A stretch of 21,851 nt of DNA from an uncultured Alistipes sp. (GCF_902388705.1 NZ_CABMQJ010000038.1:1-21851); one strand, 5' to 3'. Counted from the stretch's first letter, positions 8,443-16,799 are shown. Numbers and translations are program-made. The notes: a model not told the origin generated them from the sequence alone.

Positions 8443-9024
8443 TTATTTCTTGGCCTCCTTTTTATCGGCGGCGTACAACTCGTTGACCTTGGCCAGTACG
8501 GCGGGCGTGATGTTGAGCGTCGAATCGGCGTCGATCAGGGCCGTGGCGTTGATAATGAGTTTATATTTCTTGTCGGCGTTGATGTCCTGCACGGCGCGGT
8601 GCAGCAAATCCTGTGCGCGGTTGGTGAAGACGTAGTTCTCTTCGTCGAGCGCCTGTGCCTCTTTCTGCGCCGAGTTCTGGTAGGAAGCCACGCGCCGCTC
8701 GATGCTCTGCTGCTGTGCCTGGGCATCGTTGGTCGTAATCAGTCCTTTCTGGTATTTCTCCTGCAGCTGCGCTGCTTCGGCCTGCAGGTTCTTTTCTTTC
8801 TGGGCCCAGCTCTTCTGTGCCTTCTGGGTCTTTTCCTGCAGTGCTGCGCCTTCGTTCAGGAAAAGGTCGCACTGTGCCAGTACGGCTTCAACCTGCACAT
8901 AGGCAATGTCGCTCGAGCCGACTTCGCGGGCTGCCTCCCCGGCAACGGCCGTTTCGGTGGTTTTCGTGCCGCAGGCCGTCATGGCGCAAGCCGCAACGAG
9001 CGCCGTAAAAAGCATTTTTTTCAT
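8443..9024 (-). CDS. OmpH/Skp-family lipoprotein (periplasmic chaperone-like)
   Basis: The 193-residue protein has a lipoprotein signal MKKMLFTALVAACAMTAC (lipobox MTAC, Cys18). It contains an Skp-like body: a short N-terminal strand (DIAYVQVEAVL), a long Gln/Lys/Glu/Ala-rich coiled coil (about 55-140), and a C-terminal strand-helix (YKLIINATALIDADSTLNITPAVLAKVN) typical of OmpH, in which YxLII..... D...DIT..V is conserved. Skp trimers hold unfolded outer-membrane proteins between their coiled-coil arms. Classical Skp is soluble, and this lipid-anchored form would be tethered to a membrane. In many genomes skp follows bamA; here it stands alone with its own promoter and terminator. The residues after Cys (GTKTT) do not match the surface-export pattern, so a periplasmic location is likely. 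Confidence 0.88.
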   Translation of the reverse strand: MKKMLFTALVAACAMTACGTKTTETAVAGEAAREVGSSDIAYVQVEAVLAQCDLFLNEGAALQEKTQKAQKSWAQKEKNLQAEAAQLQEKYQKGLITTNDAQAQQQSIERRVASYQNSAQKEAQALDEENYVFTNRAQDLLHRAVQDINADKKYKLIINATALIDADSTLNITPAVLAKVNELYAADKKEAKK

Positions 9025-9068
9025 GTCGTTTTTTATCGGTTTTAGTTAATTATTCCGCTTTTGAATCA

Positions 9069-9076
9069 CAAAGGTA
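9069..9076 (-). promoter_or_regulatory. -7 box of the OmpH-like gene promoter
   Basis: On the - strand the bases read TACCTTTG, about 45 bases before the start. It is only 12 bases from the ruvA -7 box on the opposite strand. Confidence 0.7.
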
Positions 9077-9088
9077 AAAAAAAATCTT

Positions 9089-9096
9089 TATTTTTG
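9089..9096 (+). promoter_or_regulatory. -7 box of the ruvA promoter
   Basis: TATTTTTG matches TAnnTTTG, giving a leader of about 20 bases before ATG 9123. A TTTG at 9060-9063 is 25 bases upstream, longer than the usual spacing. Confidence 0.65.
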
Positions 9097-9122
9097 CCCC
9101 ACGCCTTGTAAATTTTGATTCC

Positions 9123-9707
9123 ATGTACGAATACATCAGCGGATCGGTGGCCGAAGTGGCTCCCGCATATGCAGTTATCGATGCCGGCGGGGTCGGCTAT
9201 TACCTCCATATCTCACTCGAAACTTTTTCGGCCATCGAGCATGTCGAAAACGCCCGTTTGTACGTGCACTACGTCGTGCGCGAGGACGCCCAGATTCTCT
9301 ACGGTTTCGCCACCCGCGTCGAACGCGAATTGTTCCGACACCTGATCAGCGTTTCGGGCGTGGGAGGCAATACGGCCCGCATGATTCTCTCGACCTACTC
9401 GCCGCGCGAGTTGCAGGGGATCATCACCTCGGGGAATGCCGTGCTGCTCAAGAACGTCAAGGGGCTGGGGTTGAAAACGGCCCAGAAAATCATTGTCGAG
9501 CTGAGCGGCAAACTCACGGGGCTGGTCGAGGGCGAGGCGGCTGCAATATCCTCTGCCAGTGGCGAATCGATAGACGAGGCGCTCGCCGCGCTAATCATGC
9601 TGGGATTTGCGAAGGCCGCGGCCGAGAAGGCGCTGCGCGGCATTGTGCGTGAAAATCCCGCCGCCTCGGTCGAGGATTTGGTGCGAATGGCCTTAAAATG
9701 CCTGTGA
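9123..9707 (+). CDS. ruvA: Holliday junction branch-migration protein RuvA
   Basis: The 194-residue product has normal RuvA length. The N-terminal OB-fold domain (1-62) starts MYEYISGSVAEVAPAYAVIDAGGVGY and includes YGFATRVERELFRHLISVSGVGG. Two helix-hairpin-helix motifs (VSGVGGNTARMIL, about 77-89, and VKGLGLKTAQKII, about 112-124) bind junction DNA. A C-terminal three-helix domain (about 147-194, DEALAALIMLGFAKAAAEKAL) would contact RuvB. The tetramer clamps four-way junctions and loads the RuvB motor during recombinational repair. No ruvB or ruvC lies adjacent. The gene has its own promoter and is followed after 110 bases by a small membrane-protein gene with a separate promoter. No hairpin terminator is evident, only a six-T run at about 9715-9720. 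Confidence 0.97.
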   Translation: MYEYISGSVAEVAPAYAVIDAGGVGYYLHISLETFSAIEHVENARLYVHYVVREDAQILYGFATRVERELFRHLISVSGVGGNTARMILSTYSPRELQGIITSGNAVLLKNVKGLGLKTAQKIIVELSGKLTGLVEGEAAAISSASGESIDEALAALIMLGFAKAAAEKALRGIVRENPAASVEDLVRMALKCL

Positions 9708-9753
9708 AAAAGCCTTTTTTGTCAACAAAAACGAAAAATACCTCCACCTCAGG

Positions 9754-9785
9754 TTTGGTTTGGTGGATTATTTGCTATACATTTG
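9754..9785 (+). promoter_or_regulatory. Near-perfect promoter of the 47-residue membrane protein gene
   Basis: TTTG at 9754-9757, a 20-base spacer and TACATTTG at 9778-9785 match both elements of the Bacteroidetes consensus. The leader to ATG 9818 would be about 25 bases. Confidence 0.8.
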
Positions 9786-9817
9786 CGGCAAATTATTTCC
9801 TGTTAAATGTGTAACAA

Positions 9818-9961
9818 ATGGAAGAGGCGCTCCCAATTGGTTTTATTATTATCCTGTTCGGTGTTTTCGCTGCGGCCGTCGTAGTTGCGATTCTGGCCTA
9901 TGTGCTGAAACAACGGCGTATACAACGGTTGAAAAATCCCCGAAAGGATTATTACCGGTAA
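9818..9961 (+). CDS. Small single-pass membrane protein, 47 residues, unidentified
   Basis: This short reading frame begins MEEALPIGFIIILFGVF, continues as an uninterrupted hydrophobic helix to about residue 30 (AAAVVVAILAYVL), and ends in a strongly basic tail (KQRRIQRLKNPRKDYYR). The acidic N-terminus, single helix and basic C-terminus fit an N-out, C-in membrane protein. Its reality is supported by context: a near-consensus promoter at 9754-9785, a leader of about 25 bases, and a UUCG-loop terminator beginning 7 bases after the TAA. It is therefore a complete one-gene transcription unit. I do not recognise the family. Small proteins of this shape often modulate larger membrane complexes, but nothing here says which. 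It falls below common gene-calling length limits. Confidence 0.75.
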   Translation: MEEALPIGFIIILFGVFAAAVVVAILAYVLKQRRIQRLKNPRKDYYR

Positions 9962-9967
9962 GGTTAC

Positions 9968-9992
9968 AGGCGGCTTCGGCCGTCTTTTTTTT
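9968..9992 (+). terminator. UUCG-tetraloop terminator after the 47-residue gene
   Basis: A 7-bp stem (AGGCGGC at 9968-9974 with 9979-9985) is capped by TTCG and followed by a run of eight T from 9985. Confidence 0.9.
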
Positions 9993-9994
9993 GT

Positions 9995-10022
9995 GCCCGG
10001 TATGCTAACCGGGCGTTTTTTT
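9995..10022 (+). terminator. Second, tandem terminator
   Basis: GCCCGGT (9995-10001) pairs with ACCGGGC (10008-10014) around a six-base loop, followed by seven T residues (10016-10022). It lies directly behind the UUCG terminator. Confidence 0.8.
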
Positions 10023-10054
10023 CCGTTTCATGCTTTAAAATCGGATTGTTTTTG

Positions 10055-10062
10055 TAAATTTG
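10055..10062 (+). promoter_or_regulatory. -7 box for the FKBP-like lipoprotein operon
   Basis: TAAATTTG matches TAnnTTTG. The predicted start (about 10067-10069) lies about 10 bases before ATG 10078 and excludes the alternative upstream start at 10060. The -33 element is weak. Confidence 0.65.
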
Positions 10063-10077
10063 CACGATTATACGACG

Positions 10078-10683
10078 ATGAAAAGACTGTTCGCCCTCAT
10101 ACTCGCGCCCCTCGTGCTGGCTGCCGGATGTTCCGAAGACGAGGATATCCTGCCCGCACAAAAGGATAAGATTGTTTCTTACCTCAAGGGGACGCATACG
10201 CCCAACCTCGTGGCCGAGGCCGATGTGGAGGAGGGGAGCAACCAGCCCTATTATACGGTTTCGGGCGATGCGGTCTACCGTTATATCCAGGATCTCTACA
10301 ACCCCGACCGCGTGAACTGGACGGAGGTGACGGGCGCATCGACGGTCACCATTACCTTCCGGGCCTATGTCTTTAACTATGCGAACATCGTAACGACGGG
10401 TTCGACCATGACGATGCCCTATTATACGAACGACCCGGTGCTGAAAGCCGCTTTCGAGCAGGCAGGCCTCAATACCGAGTGGTGGTCGTTCGAACCGCTG
10501 ACAATCGATATGAAACATCCCGGCATACTAAAAGGGCTTTCCGATGCGTTACTTGGTTGTCGCGAGGGCGACACCGTTGAGGCGTATATGACTTATAACA
10601 TGGCGTATGGCGACGATCATTTCGGCATAATCCCGAAAGAGAGTCCCGTGGCCTGGTTTTTTACGGTAAACAGTGTTGAGTAA
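10078..10683 (+). CDS. FKBP-like lipoprotein with candidate surface-export signal
   Basis: The 201-residue product starts with MKRLFALILAPLVLAAGC (lipobox AAGC, Cys18), and the mature N-terminus reads CSEDED. That resembles the acidic lipoprotein export signal of Bacteroidetes (SDDDD type), so display on the outer surface is likely. The C-terminal half has the FKBP peptidyl-prolyl isomerase layout: FRAYVFNYANIVTTGSTM in the place of the first strands, GILKGLSDALLGCREGDTVEAYM corresponding to the GxxxALxGMxxGE helix and strand, MAYGDDHFGIIPKES as flap, and VAWFFTVNSVE as last strand. Several aromatic pocket residues appear altered, so it may have no isomerase activity and instead bind a ligand or another protein. 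The next gene starts 16 bases after its stop and encodes a larger relative, so the two form an operon. Confidence 0.8.
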   Translation: MKRLFALILAPLVLAAGCSEDEDILPAQKDKIVSYLKGTHTPNLVAEADVEEGSNQPYYTVSGDAVYRYIQDLYNPDRVNWTEVTGASTVTITFRAYVFNYANIVTTGSTMTMPYYTNDPVLKAAFEQAGLNTEWWSFEPLTIDMKHPGILKGLSDALLGCREGDTVEAYMTYNMAYGDDHFGIIPKESPVAWFFTVNSVE

Positions 10684-10699
10684 AATACAAACCGAATAT

Positions 10700-12283
10700 A
10701 TGAAATTTATCTCTCGTTTTTTATGCGTGCCGGTCGCCGGCCTTCTGGTGCTGTCCTCCTGTGCGAAAGACGAAACGGAATCGTATCCCGAAATCGAAAA
10801 TCAGGCGCTCGAGGCGTGGATGACGCAGCATCGCAGCGATTTGGTCGATAACAAGCAGGCTGTCGGCGATTACTATGTCGATATTCTCGACGCCGGCCAT
10901 CCGGACGCCGCACCGCTGGGCGACAAGGCGATCTGGGTGTCGTTCGACTTCTCGGGCCGCGATTTGAGCGGTAATATCATCCTCACGCGCCAGGCGGGCG
11001 ACGCCAAACTGGCGGGGTCGTTCTCCAAATACACCCACTATGTGCCGTTTTACCGCTACTGCGGTACGGAGAATACGGGGCTGATGGAGGGTACCTGGCT
11101 GGCGATGCGCAACACGCTGACGCTCGGCGACGACTACTTTACCGCCAACAAAGAGCGCCTGGGCATCACCGTTCCCGAGGTGAAATTGCGTTACGGTTCG
11201 AAAATCAGGCTTTACATGCCGTCGTCGGTGGTCGGCAACGGTGTCGAGGGCACCGGCGGTTACGAGGGGCAGACGGGGTATTCGTTGAGTGCCAAACGCC
11301 CGTTCATCGTCACGATGGAGATATGCGATACGGTCAGCAACCCGGTCGAGCGCGAAGGCACGAATGTCGACGAATTCTGCGAGAACAACGGCGGACTGCA
11401 GGTATACAGCAAGGCCGAGGACGACAACGATACGGAGGCGGTACAGAAACCCGAAGACCTTGAAGACCCCGAGCATCCCTACAACGAAACCTCCAAGCGC
11501 TGGGTCAGCGCCTGCGACTCGGTTCCGCAGGTCTACGTCAACGTGCGCTACAATCCGGCCAATGCCGAAGACCTGTTGAAATTCGAGGCTCCCTATCATG
11601 TCGGATACGAACCTTATGTGAATCCCGGTTCCGTGACGGAAATCGATAGGCAGATCGCCGAGGCGCTGAAAAAGCGTTTCCACGAGGGCGACGATGCCGA
11701 GGAGTATGTCGGCGTCAAGGCGCTCGAGGCCGACTCGGTGAAACTCGACGGGACGGCCAAAATCTGGTATATCGGCCGCTTCTTGGACGGCTTCATCTTC
11801 GATACGAACATCGACGAGGTCAAGGAAATCATCTACGGCGAGGTCAAGACTGCGGGTACGGCACTTTCTTATACGCCCGAAAGCGGCGGTATGATTCAGG
11901 CGTTCTACTACACCATTCCCAACCTCAAGTACGGCCAGTGGGCGGAGCTGATCACCACCTCGACCAACGCCTACGGGTCGTCGGGCAAGAGCGGCACGTC
12001 GAGTTCCTCGTCCTCTTCGTCGAGCGGGTATTCGCAGAGTTACCTCGATTATATCAACTACCTGAATTACGCCAACAGCTATTACGGCAGCGGCGGTTAT
12101 TACGGCGGTTACTACGGCGGCTATTACGGCGGGTACGGCGGCTATTACGGCGGTATGTACGGCAGCGATTACGGGTACGGATACGATAGCTCGGATACGG
12201 GCTCGACCGTTACCACCATCAGCACCGAAATTCCCCCGTTCGCCCCGCTTATTTTCCAGTTGTACATCGAGCCGAAAGAGTAA
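10700..12283 (+). CDS. Large FKBP-like lipoprotein with Ser-run and Gly-Tyr-repeat insertion
   Basis: The 527-residue product starts at ATG 10700 with signal MKFISRFLCVPVAGLLVLSSC (Cys21) and mature end CAKDETES, matching the K-(D/E)2 surface-export pattern. Two FKBP-like regions can be traced. The first (about 45-225) has GDKAIWVSFDFSGRDLSGNII, LMEGTWLAMRNTL, YGSKIRLYMPSS and RPFIVTMEI. The second (about 345-527) has AKIWYIGRFLDGFIFDTN, MIQAFYYTIPNLKYGQWAELI, TNAYG and EIPPFAPLIFQLYI. Between AYG (424-426) and EIPPF (510-514) lies a low-complexity insertion of about 83 residues: nine Ser (434-442), a Tyr/Asn/Leu stretch, then Gly-Gly-Tyr-Tyr repeats (465-486). In FKBPs this is the flap over the active site, the position where SlyD carries its chaperone insert. 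The domain assignment is by pattern and moderate in certainty. A strong terminator follows. Confidence 0.8.
   Translation: MKFISRFLCVPVAGLLVLSSCAKDETESYPEIENQALEAWMTQHRSDLVDNKQAVGDYYVDILDAGHPDAAPLGDKAIWVSFDFSGRDLSGNIILTRQAGDAKLAGSFSKYTHYVPFYRYCGTENTGLMEGTWLAMRNTLTLGDDYFTANKERLGITVPEVKLRYGSKIRLYMPSSVVGNGVEGTGGYEGQTGYSLSAKRPFIVTMEICDTVSNPVEREGTNVDEFCENNGGLQVYSKAEDDNDTEAVQKPEDLEDPEHPYNETSKRWVSACDSVPQVYVNVRYNPANAEDLLKFEAPYHVGYEPYVNPGSVTEIDRQIAEALKKRFHEGDDAEEYVGVKALEADSVKLDGTAKIWYIGRFLDGFIFDTNIDEVKEIIYGEVKTAGTALSYTPESGGMIQAFYYTIPNLKYGQWAELITTSTNAYGSSGKSGTSSSSSSSSSGYSQSYLDYINYLNYANSYYGSGGYYGGYYGGYYGGYGGYYGGMYGSDYGYGYDSSDTGSTVTTISTEIPPFAPLIFQLYIEPKE
12092..12154 (+). repeat. In-gene Gly-Gly-Tyr-Tyr coding repeat
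   Basis: Short tandem units of GGC/GGT GGY TAY TAC encode GGYYGGYYGGYYGGYGGYYGG. Synonymous third-base changes between units show the protein pattern is kept while the DNA drifts. The repeat is in frame and could vary in length by slippage. Confidence 0.85.
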
Positions 12284-12304
12284 TTTTCCCGGCTTCCGGA
12301 TACG

Positions 12305-12344
12305 AAAAGCCGTCCTTTCCATCGGATAAGGACGGCTTTTTTTT
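12305..12344 (+). terminator. Terminator of the FKBP-like operon
   Basis: A 13-bp stem (12305-12317 with 12328-12340, core AAGCCGTCCTT) with a 10-base loop leads into eight T residues (12337-12344). It lies 21 bases after the stop. Confidence 0.93.
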
Positions 12345-12391
12345 CGGTTTCGTTCGCGTTGCGTTTTTATTTCATTTTTTAAGGCAGAAAT

Positions 12392-12422
12392 TTTGCAGTT
12401 CCGTAAAATTGTATTAATTTAG
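12392..12422 (+). promoter_or_regulatory. Promoter of the small HTH gene
   Basis: TTTG (12392-12395), a 19-base spacer and TAATTTAG (12415-12422) match the Bacteroidetes consensus at all but one fixed position. Confidence 0.6.
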
Positions 12423-12455
12423 TGATGCAGAACTTCAACTTAAAATTCAACGGAT

Positions 12456-12698
12456 ATGATTATCACATTTAACGAGTTGCGCCGCATCAAGGACAGGCTG
12501 CCCAGTGGCAGCTCGCAACGCATTGCAGATGAGTTAGGAATCGACGTAGATACCGTCCGCAACTATTTCGGGGGCAAACACGAATCGCGGGAATGCGTAG
12601 GTGTTCACTTCGAACCGGGACCGGACGGCGGCGTTGTTACGCTGGACGATACGACGATCCTCGATGTTGCAATGCGTATCCTGGGCGAGCAAAAATAA
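12456..12698 (+). CDS. Small helix-turn-helix protein, conserved in Bacteroidales
   Basis: This 80-residue soluble protein has an N-terminal helix (ITFNELRRIKDRLP) and a clear helix-turn-helix, RIADELGIDVDTVRNYF (about 22-38). A short C-terminal part follows, VGVHFEPGPDGGVVTLDDTTILDVAMRILGEQK, with two strands and a helix. The HTH resembles those of LacI/Cro-type regulators. I recall near-identical short proteins in Bacteroides and Parabacteroides, where they are annotated only as DNA-binding proteins. It has its own promoter and a terminator, so it is a single-gene unit. It is too small to carry a ligand-binding domain, so it may act as a dimer or nucleoid-type regulator. Target and signal are unknown. 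Confidence 0.88.
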   Translation: MIITFNELRRIKDRLPSGSSQRIADELGIDVDTVRNYFGGKHESRECVGVHFEPGPDGGVVTLDDTTILDVAMRILGEQK

Positions 12699-12732
12699 TT
12701 ACTTGTCATATGCGGCTTTCGGGCCGTGTCGT

Positions 12733-12764
12733 CAGGTCTGCGTTTCCGCAGGCCTGCTTTTTTT
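12733..12764 (+). terminator. Terminator of the small HTH gene
   Basis: A 10-bp stem (CAGGTCTGCG at 12733-12742 with 12747-12756, one G-U pair) and a four-base loop are followed by seven T residues (12758-12764). Confidence 0.9.
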
Positions 12765-13294
12765 GTGTCAGGCGGTTCCGGGCGGCAGGGGGGGCCGGCG
12801 CGGCCTCTTGCAGGACGGAGGCGAAGGTGCCGCTTTTTCTGCACCGTCCGTTCCGGGCTGCAGGTGCCGCGGACGTTCGCTGTTGCAGGCGGAATGCAGA
12901 GAACTTTTCCGTTCCGGGATTGTTGCCGGGCGGCGCTTTTCGCTCCGTTTTCGGAGGTCGGACGGTGCTGTGTCGGGGAGCCGGCCGGGCGGCGCAGGGT
13001 GGTAACAGGCCGGACACCTCCGTTTAGGCCGTCCTCGTTCCGGGGCATCCTTTCGAACACACGCTTCCGGACACTTATTTCCGGATAACCCCGTTTCGGG
13101 CATATCCGTTCCGGGCGCGGGTTTTGGTGCGGCATCCGTCCCCTAACTCCGAATTTGCGCCGTGCGGCAGGACAGTCACGGCACGTTCCGGTGGCCGGCG
13201 CCTCCGTGGTCGTGCGGCGTTTCTGCCAAAATAACACCTTTGCCGGGCCTGCCAAGCCCGTTATCCGGGATTCCGCCTGCCATTATGCTGACAA
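12765..13294. other. Gene-free gap upstream of dnaK, rich in TTCCGG
   Basis: I see no supportable gene in about 530 bases; open frames on both strands give Arg/Cys/Pro-rich text without domains. TTCCGG occurs eight times, always in this orientation: starts at 12776, 12851, 12912, 13038, 13065, 13079, 13109 and 13186. One stretch (13046-13070) has the same layout as the last unit of the 8178-8336 array. Confidence 0.65.
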
Positions 13295-13303
13295 TTTGGC
13301 AGG
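13276..13303. promoter_or_regulatory. Perfect 7-base inverted repeat overlapping the dnaK -33 element (candidate operator)
   Basis: CCTGCCA (13276-13282) and TGGCAGG (13297-13303) are separated by 14 bases. The right arm overlaps TTTG at 13295-13298. It differs from CIRCE (HrcA) and HAIR (HspR) sites. It may be a repressor site or a chance palindrome. Confidence 0.4.
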
Positions 13304-13327
13304 GATTGCCGTTTGGTACAACCTTTG
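13295..13327 (+). promoter_or_regulatory. Candidate dnaK promoter
   Basis: TTTG (13295-13298), a 21-base spacer and AACCTTTG (13320-13327, one mismatch to TAnnTTTG) would give a leader of roughly 90 bases before ATG 13427. Confidence 0.5.
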
Positions 13328-13426
13328 TTCAAATTACGGGCGTGACCGGCAGCCGGACGAAGGCGGGCACGGCACAAGGCAGATAAGCACGAAGCAAATA
13401 ATAAACAATTAAACTTATATACGATT

Positions 13427-15349
<1,923 letters not shown>

Positions 15350-15402
15350 TATCCCGGTGTGGCAGGGTACTACAGCCGAAGGGCTTACATATACTATCCG
15401 CG

Positions 15403-15440
15403 GATGCGGCCCGTCGTATGGCGGGCCGCATCTTTTTTTT
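15403..15440 (+). terminator. Terminator of dnaK
   Basis: A perfect 11-bp stem (GATGCGGCCCG at 15403-15413 with 15422-15432) and an 8-base loop are followed by eight T residues (15433-15440). Confidence 0.93.
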
Positions 15441-15509
15441 GGGGGGGCACCTGCCGGTTTCCGGGGTGCTTTTTTGTCGCGTGTCCGCCGGTTTTCCGGT
15501 TTTTATCGC

Positions 15510-15517
15510 TATCTTTG
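15510..15517 (+). promoter_or_regulatory. -7 box of the TlpA-like gene
   Basis: TATCTTTG matches TAnnTTTG. The start about 15522-15525 gives a leader of roughly 20 bases to ATG 15543 and excludes the frame extension up to 15357. No -33 element is evident. Confidence 0.6.
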
Positions 15518-15542
15518 GAATACCCGCCAACTCCTTGCGTAT

Positions 15543-16799
15543 ATGAGCCGTCGTGCCATACCTGCCGTTCTCACCCTGCTGCTCCTTGCCGGCATAGTCT
15601 GCCGTGCCCAGCTTCCCGGCCGGGGGCCTGTTTTTATCCGCCTGGACTTGCCGGAGGCTTATCCCCAATACCGGAACCAGTGGGCGTATCTGTATTGCAT
15701 GGTCGGGAACGACCTTACGTTGGTCGACTCGTGTTTCCTCAAAGACGATGTCCGTTCTGTCGATTTCCGGTTTGATACCGAAGCCCTGCCGGAAGAAAAC
15801 AGGGCGTTTTACGAAAGGAATGAATCGGAATACCGTTATTGGTTCACTTTTGCCGCCCGCGGCCCTATCGAATTGTTTTTCTACGCCATGCCCGGCGATT
15901 CCGTCCGTGTCGAGGCCCCGATCACACGGTATGAAAGGGTGCTGGCAAACACGGTCGGTTCAGAAGCCAATGATAACTTGCACCGAAGTCTGAATGCCCA
16001 GAAAATTGCATCGGAAAATCTGGCCCGGCTGCTTATGGTCGATTCCCTGCATCGTACGGCTGCCGAACGGGACAGCATCGTTTACTACGGGAAACGGCTT
16101 TCGTACGGGATTTTCCTCGATGAAATCCGTACGACACCCTCATCCGAAAATGTTTTGACCCTATTGGGCATAATCAGGAGCCGGGCACCGGAGCAAATTA
16201 CGGATTCCCTGATTGCCCGGGTGAGAACCCGGTTCCCGGAATCCGAAGCGCTCCGGCGCTATCCGGAGAGACTGAAAACGCCCTCTGCGGTCCCGTCGAC
16301 GAAAAAGACCCGGGAACGGTACGGGCGTATCCTTGCCGACTGGCGGACGAAGCAGACCGACGAACTGTATATCGGGTCGGCTTTCCCGGATGCGGAGCTG
16401 CCCGACACGGCCGGTGTCCGCAGGAGCATCGTGCGGTTTTCCGGAAAACGGTTCGTGCTGGTCGATTTCTGGGCCTCGTGGTGCAAGCCGTGCCGTCGCG
16501 AGGTGCCCGGCCTGAAGCGGATTGCGGAAAGGTTCGGGGACGAACTCGACGTGTGCGCCGTTTCGCTGGACACGGATTCCGAGGCGTGGCGCGGTGCCAT
16601 CGCACGCGATTCGAGCCGGATGCTGCACCATCTGCGGATGGGGCTGAAAAACCCGGCGGCGGACTCGCTGCTGAACTATTTGCCGGTCGACGGCATCCCG
16701 ACAAATTTCCTGCTGGACGCACAGCGGCGGATTATCGCGATGAACCTGCGCGGGGAGAACCTCGAAATGCGGATTGCGGAGCTGCTTGCGGCCTACTGA
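15543..16799 (+). CDS. TlpA-family thiol-disulfide oxidoreductase (exported)
   Basis: The 418-residue protein has a signal peptide ending about VCRAQ (1-23), so it is exported rather than lipidated. The N-terminal ~260 residues are a Bacteroidetes-type domain preceding the thioredoxin fold (strands around LTLVDSCFLKDDV, FFYAMPGDSVRVEA, then helices), similar in layout to the DUF4369-type region of such proteins. The C-terminal thioredoxin domain (about 278-418) has FVLVDFWASWCKPCRREVPGL, with the redox pair Cys314-Lys-Pro-Cys317, and the cis-proline strand DGIPTNFLLD. Such proteins reduce or rearrange disulfides in the periplasm. Codon use and GC content are like the neighbours. It is a single-gene unit lying convergent with the EamA gene; I found no clear terminator between them. 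Confidence 0.9.
   Translation: MSRRAIPAVLTLLLLAGIVCRAQLPGRGPVFIRLDLPEAYPQYRNQWAYLYCMVGNDLTLVDSCFLKDDVRSVDFRFDTEALPEENRAFYERNESEYRYWFTFAARGPIELFFYAMPGDSVRVEAPITRYERVLANTVGSEANDNLHRSLNAQKIASENLARLLMVDSLHRTAAERDSIVYYGKRLSYGIFLDEIRTTPSSENVLTLLGIIRSRAPEQITDSLIARVRTRFPESEALRRYPERLKTPSAVPSTKKTRERYGRILADWRTKQTDELYIGSAFPDAELPDTAGVRRSIVRFSGKRFVLVDFWASWCKPCRREVPGLKRIAERFGDELDVCAVSLDTDSEAWRGAIARDSSRMLHHLRMGLKNPAADSLLNYLPVDGIPTNFLLDAQRRIIAMNLRGENLEMRIAELLAAY

Noticed and set aside
10721..12322. 533-codon open frame on - over the FKBP-like gene
   Set aside because: It mirrors the repeat-bearing gene, which has signal peptide, promoter and terminator on +.
13296..13310. Possible sigma-54 promoter (TTGGCAGGGATTGCC) before dnaK
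   Set aside because: Only 8 bases separate the GG and GC pairs; the -24/-12 consensus needs 10.
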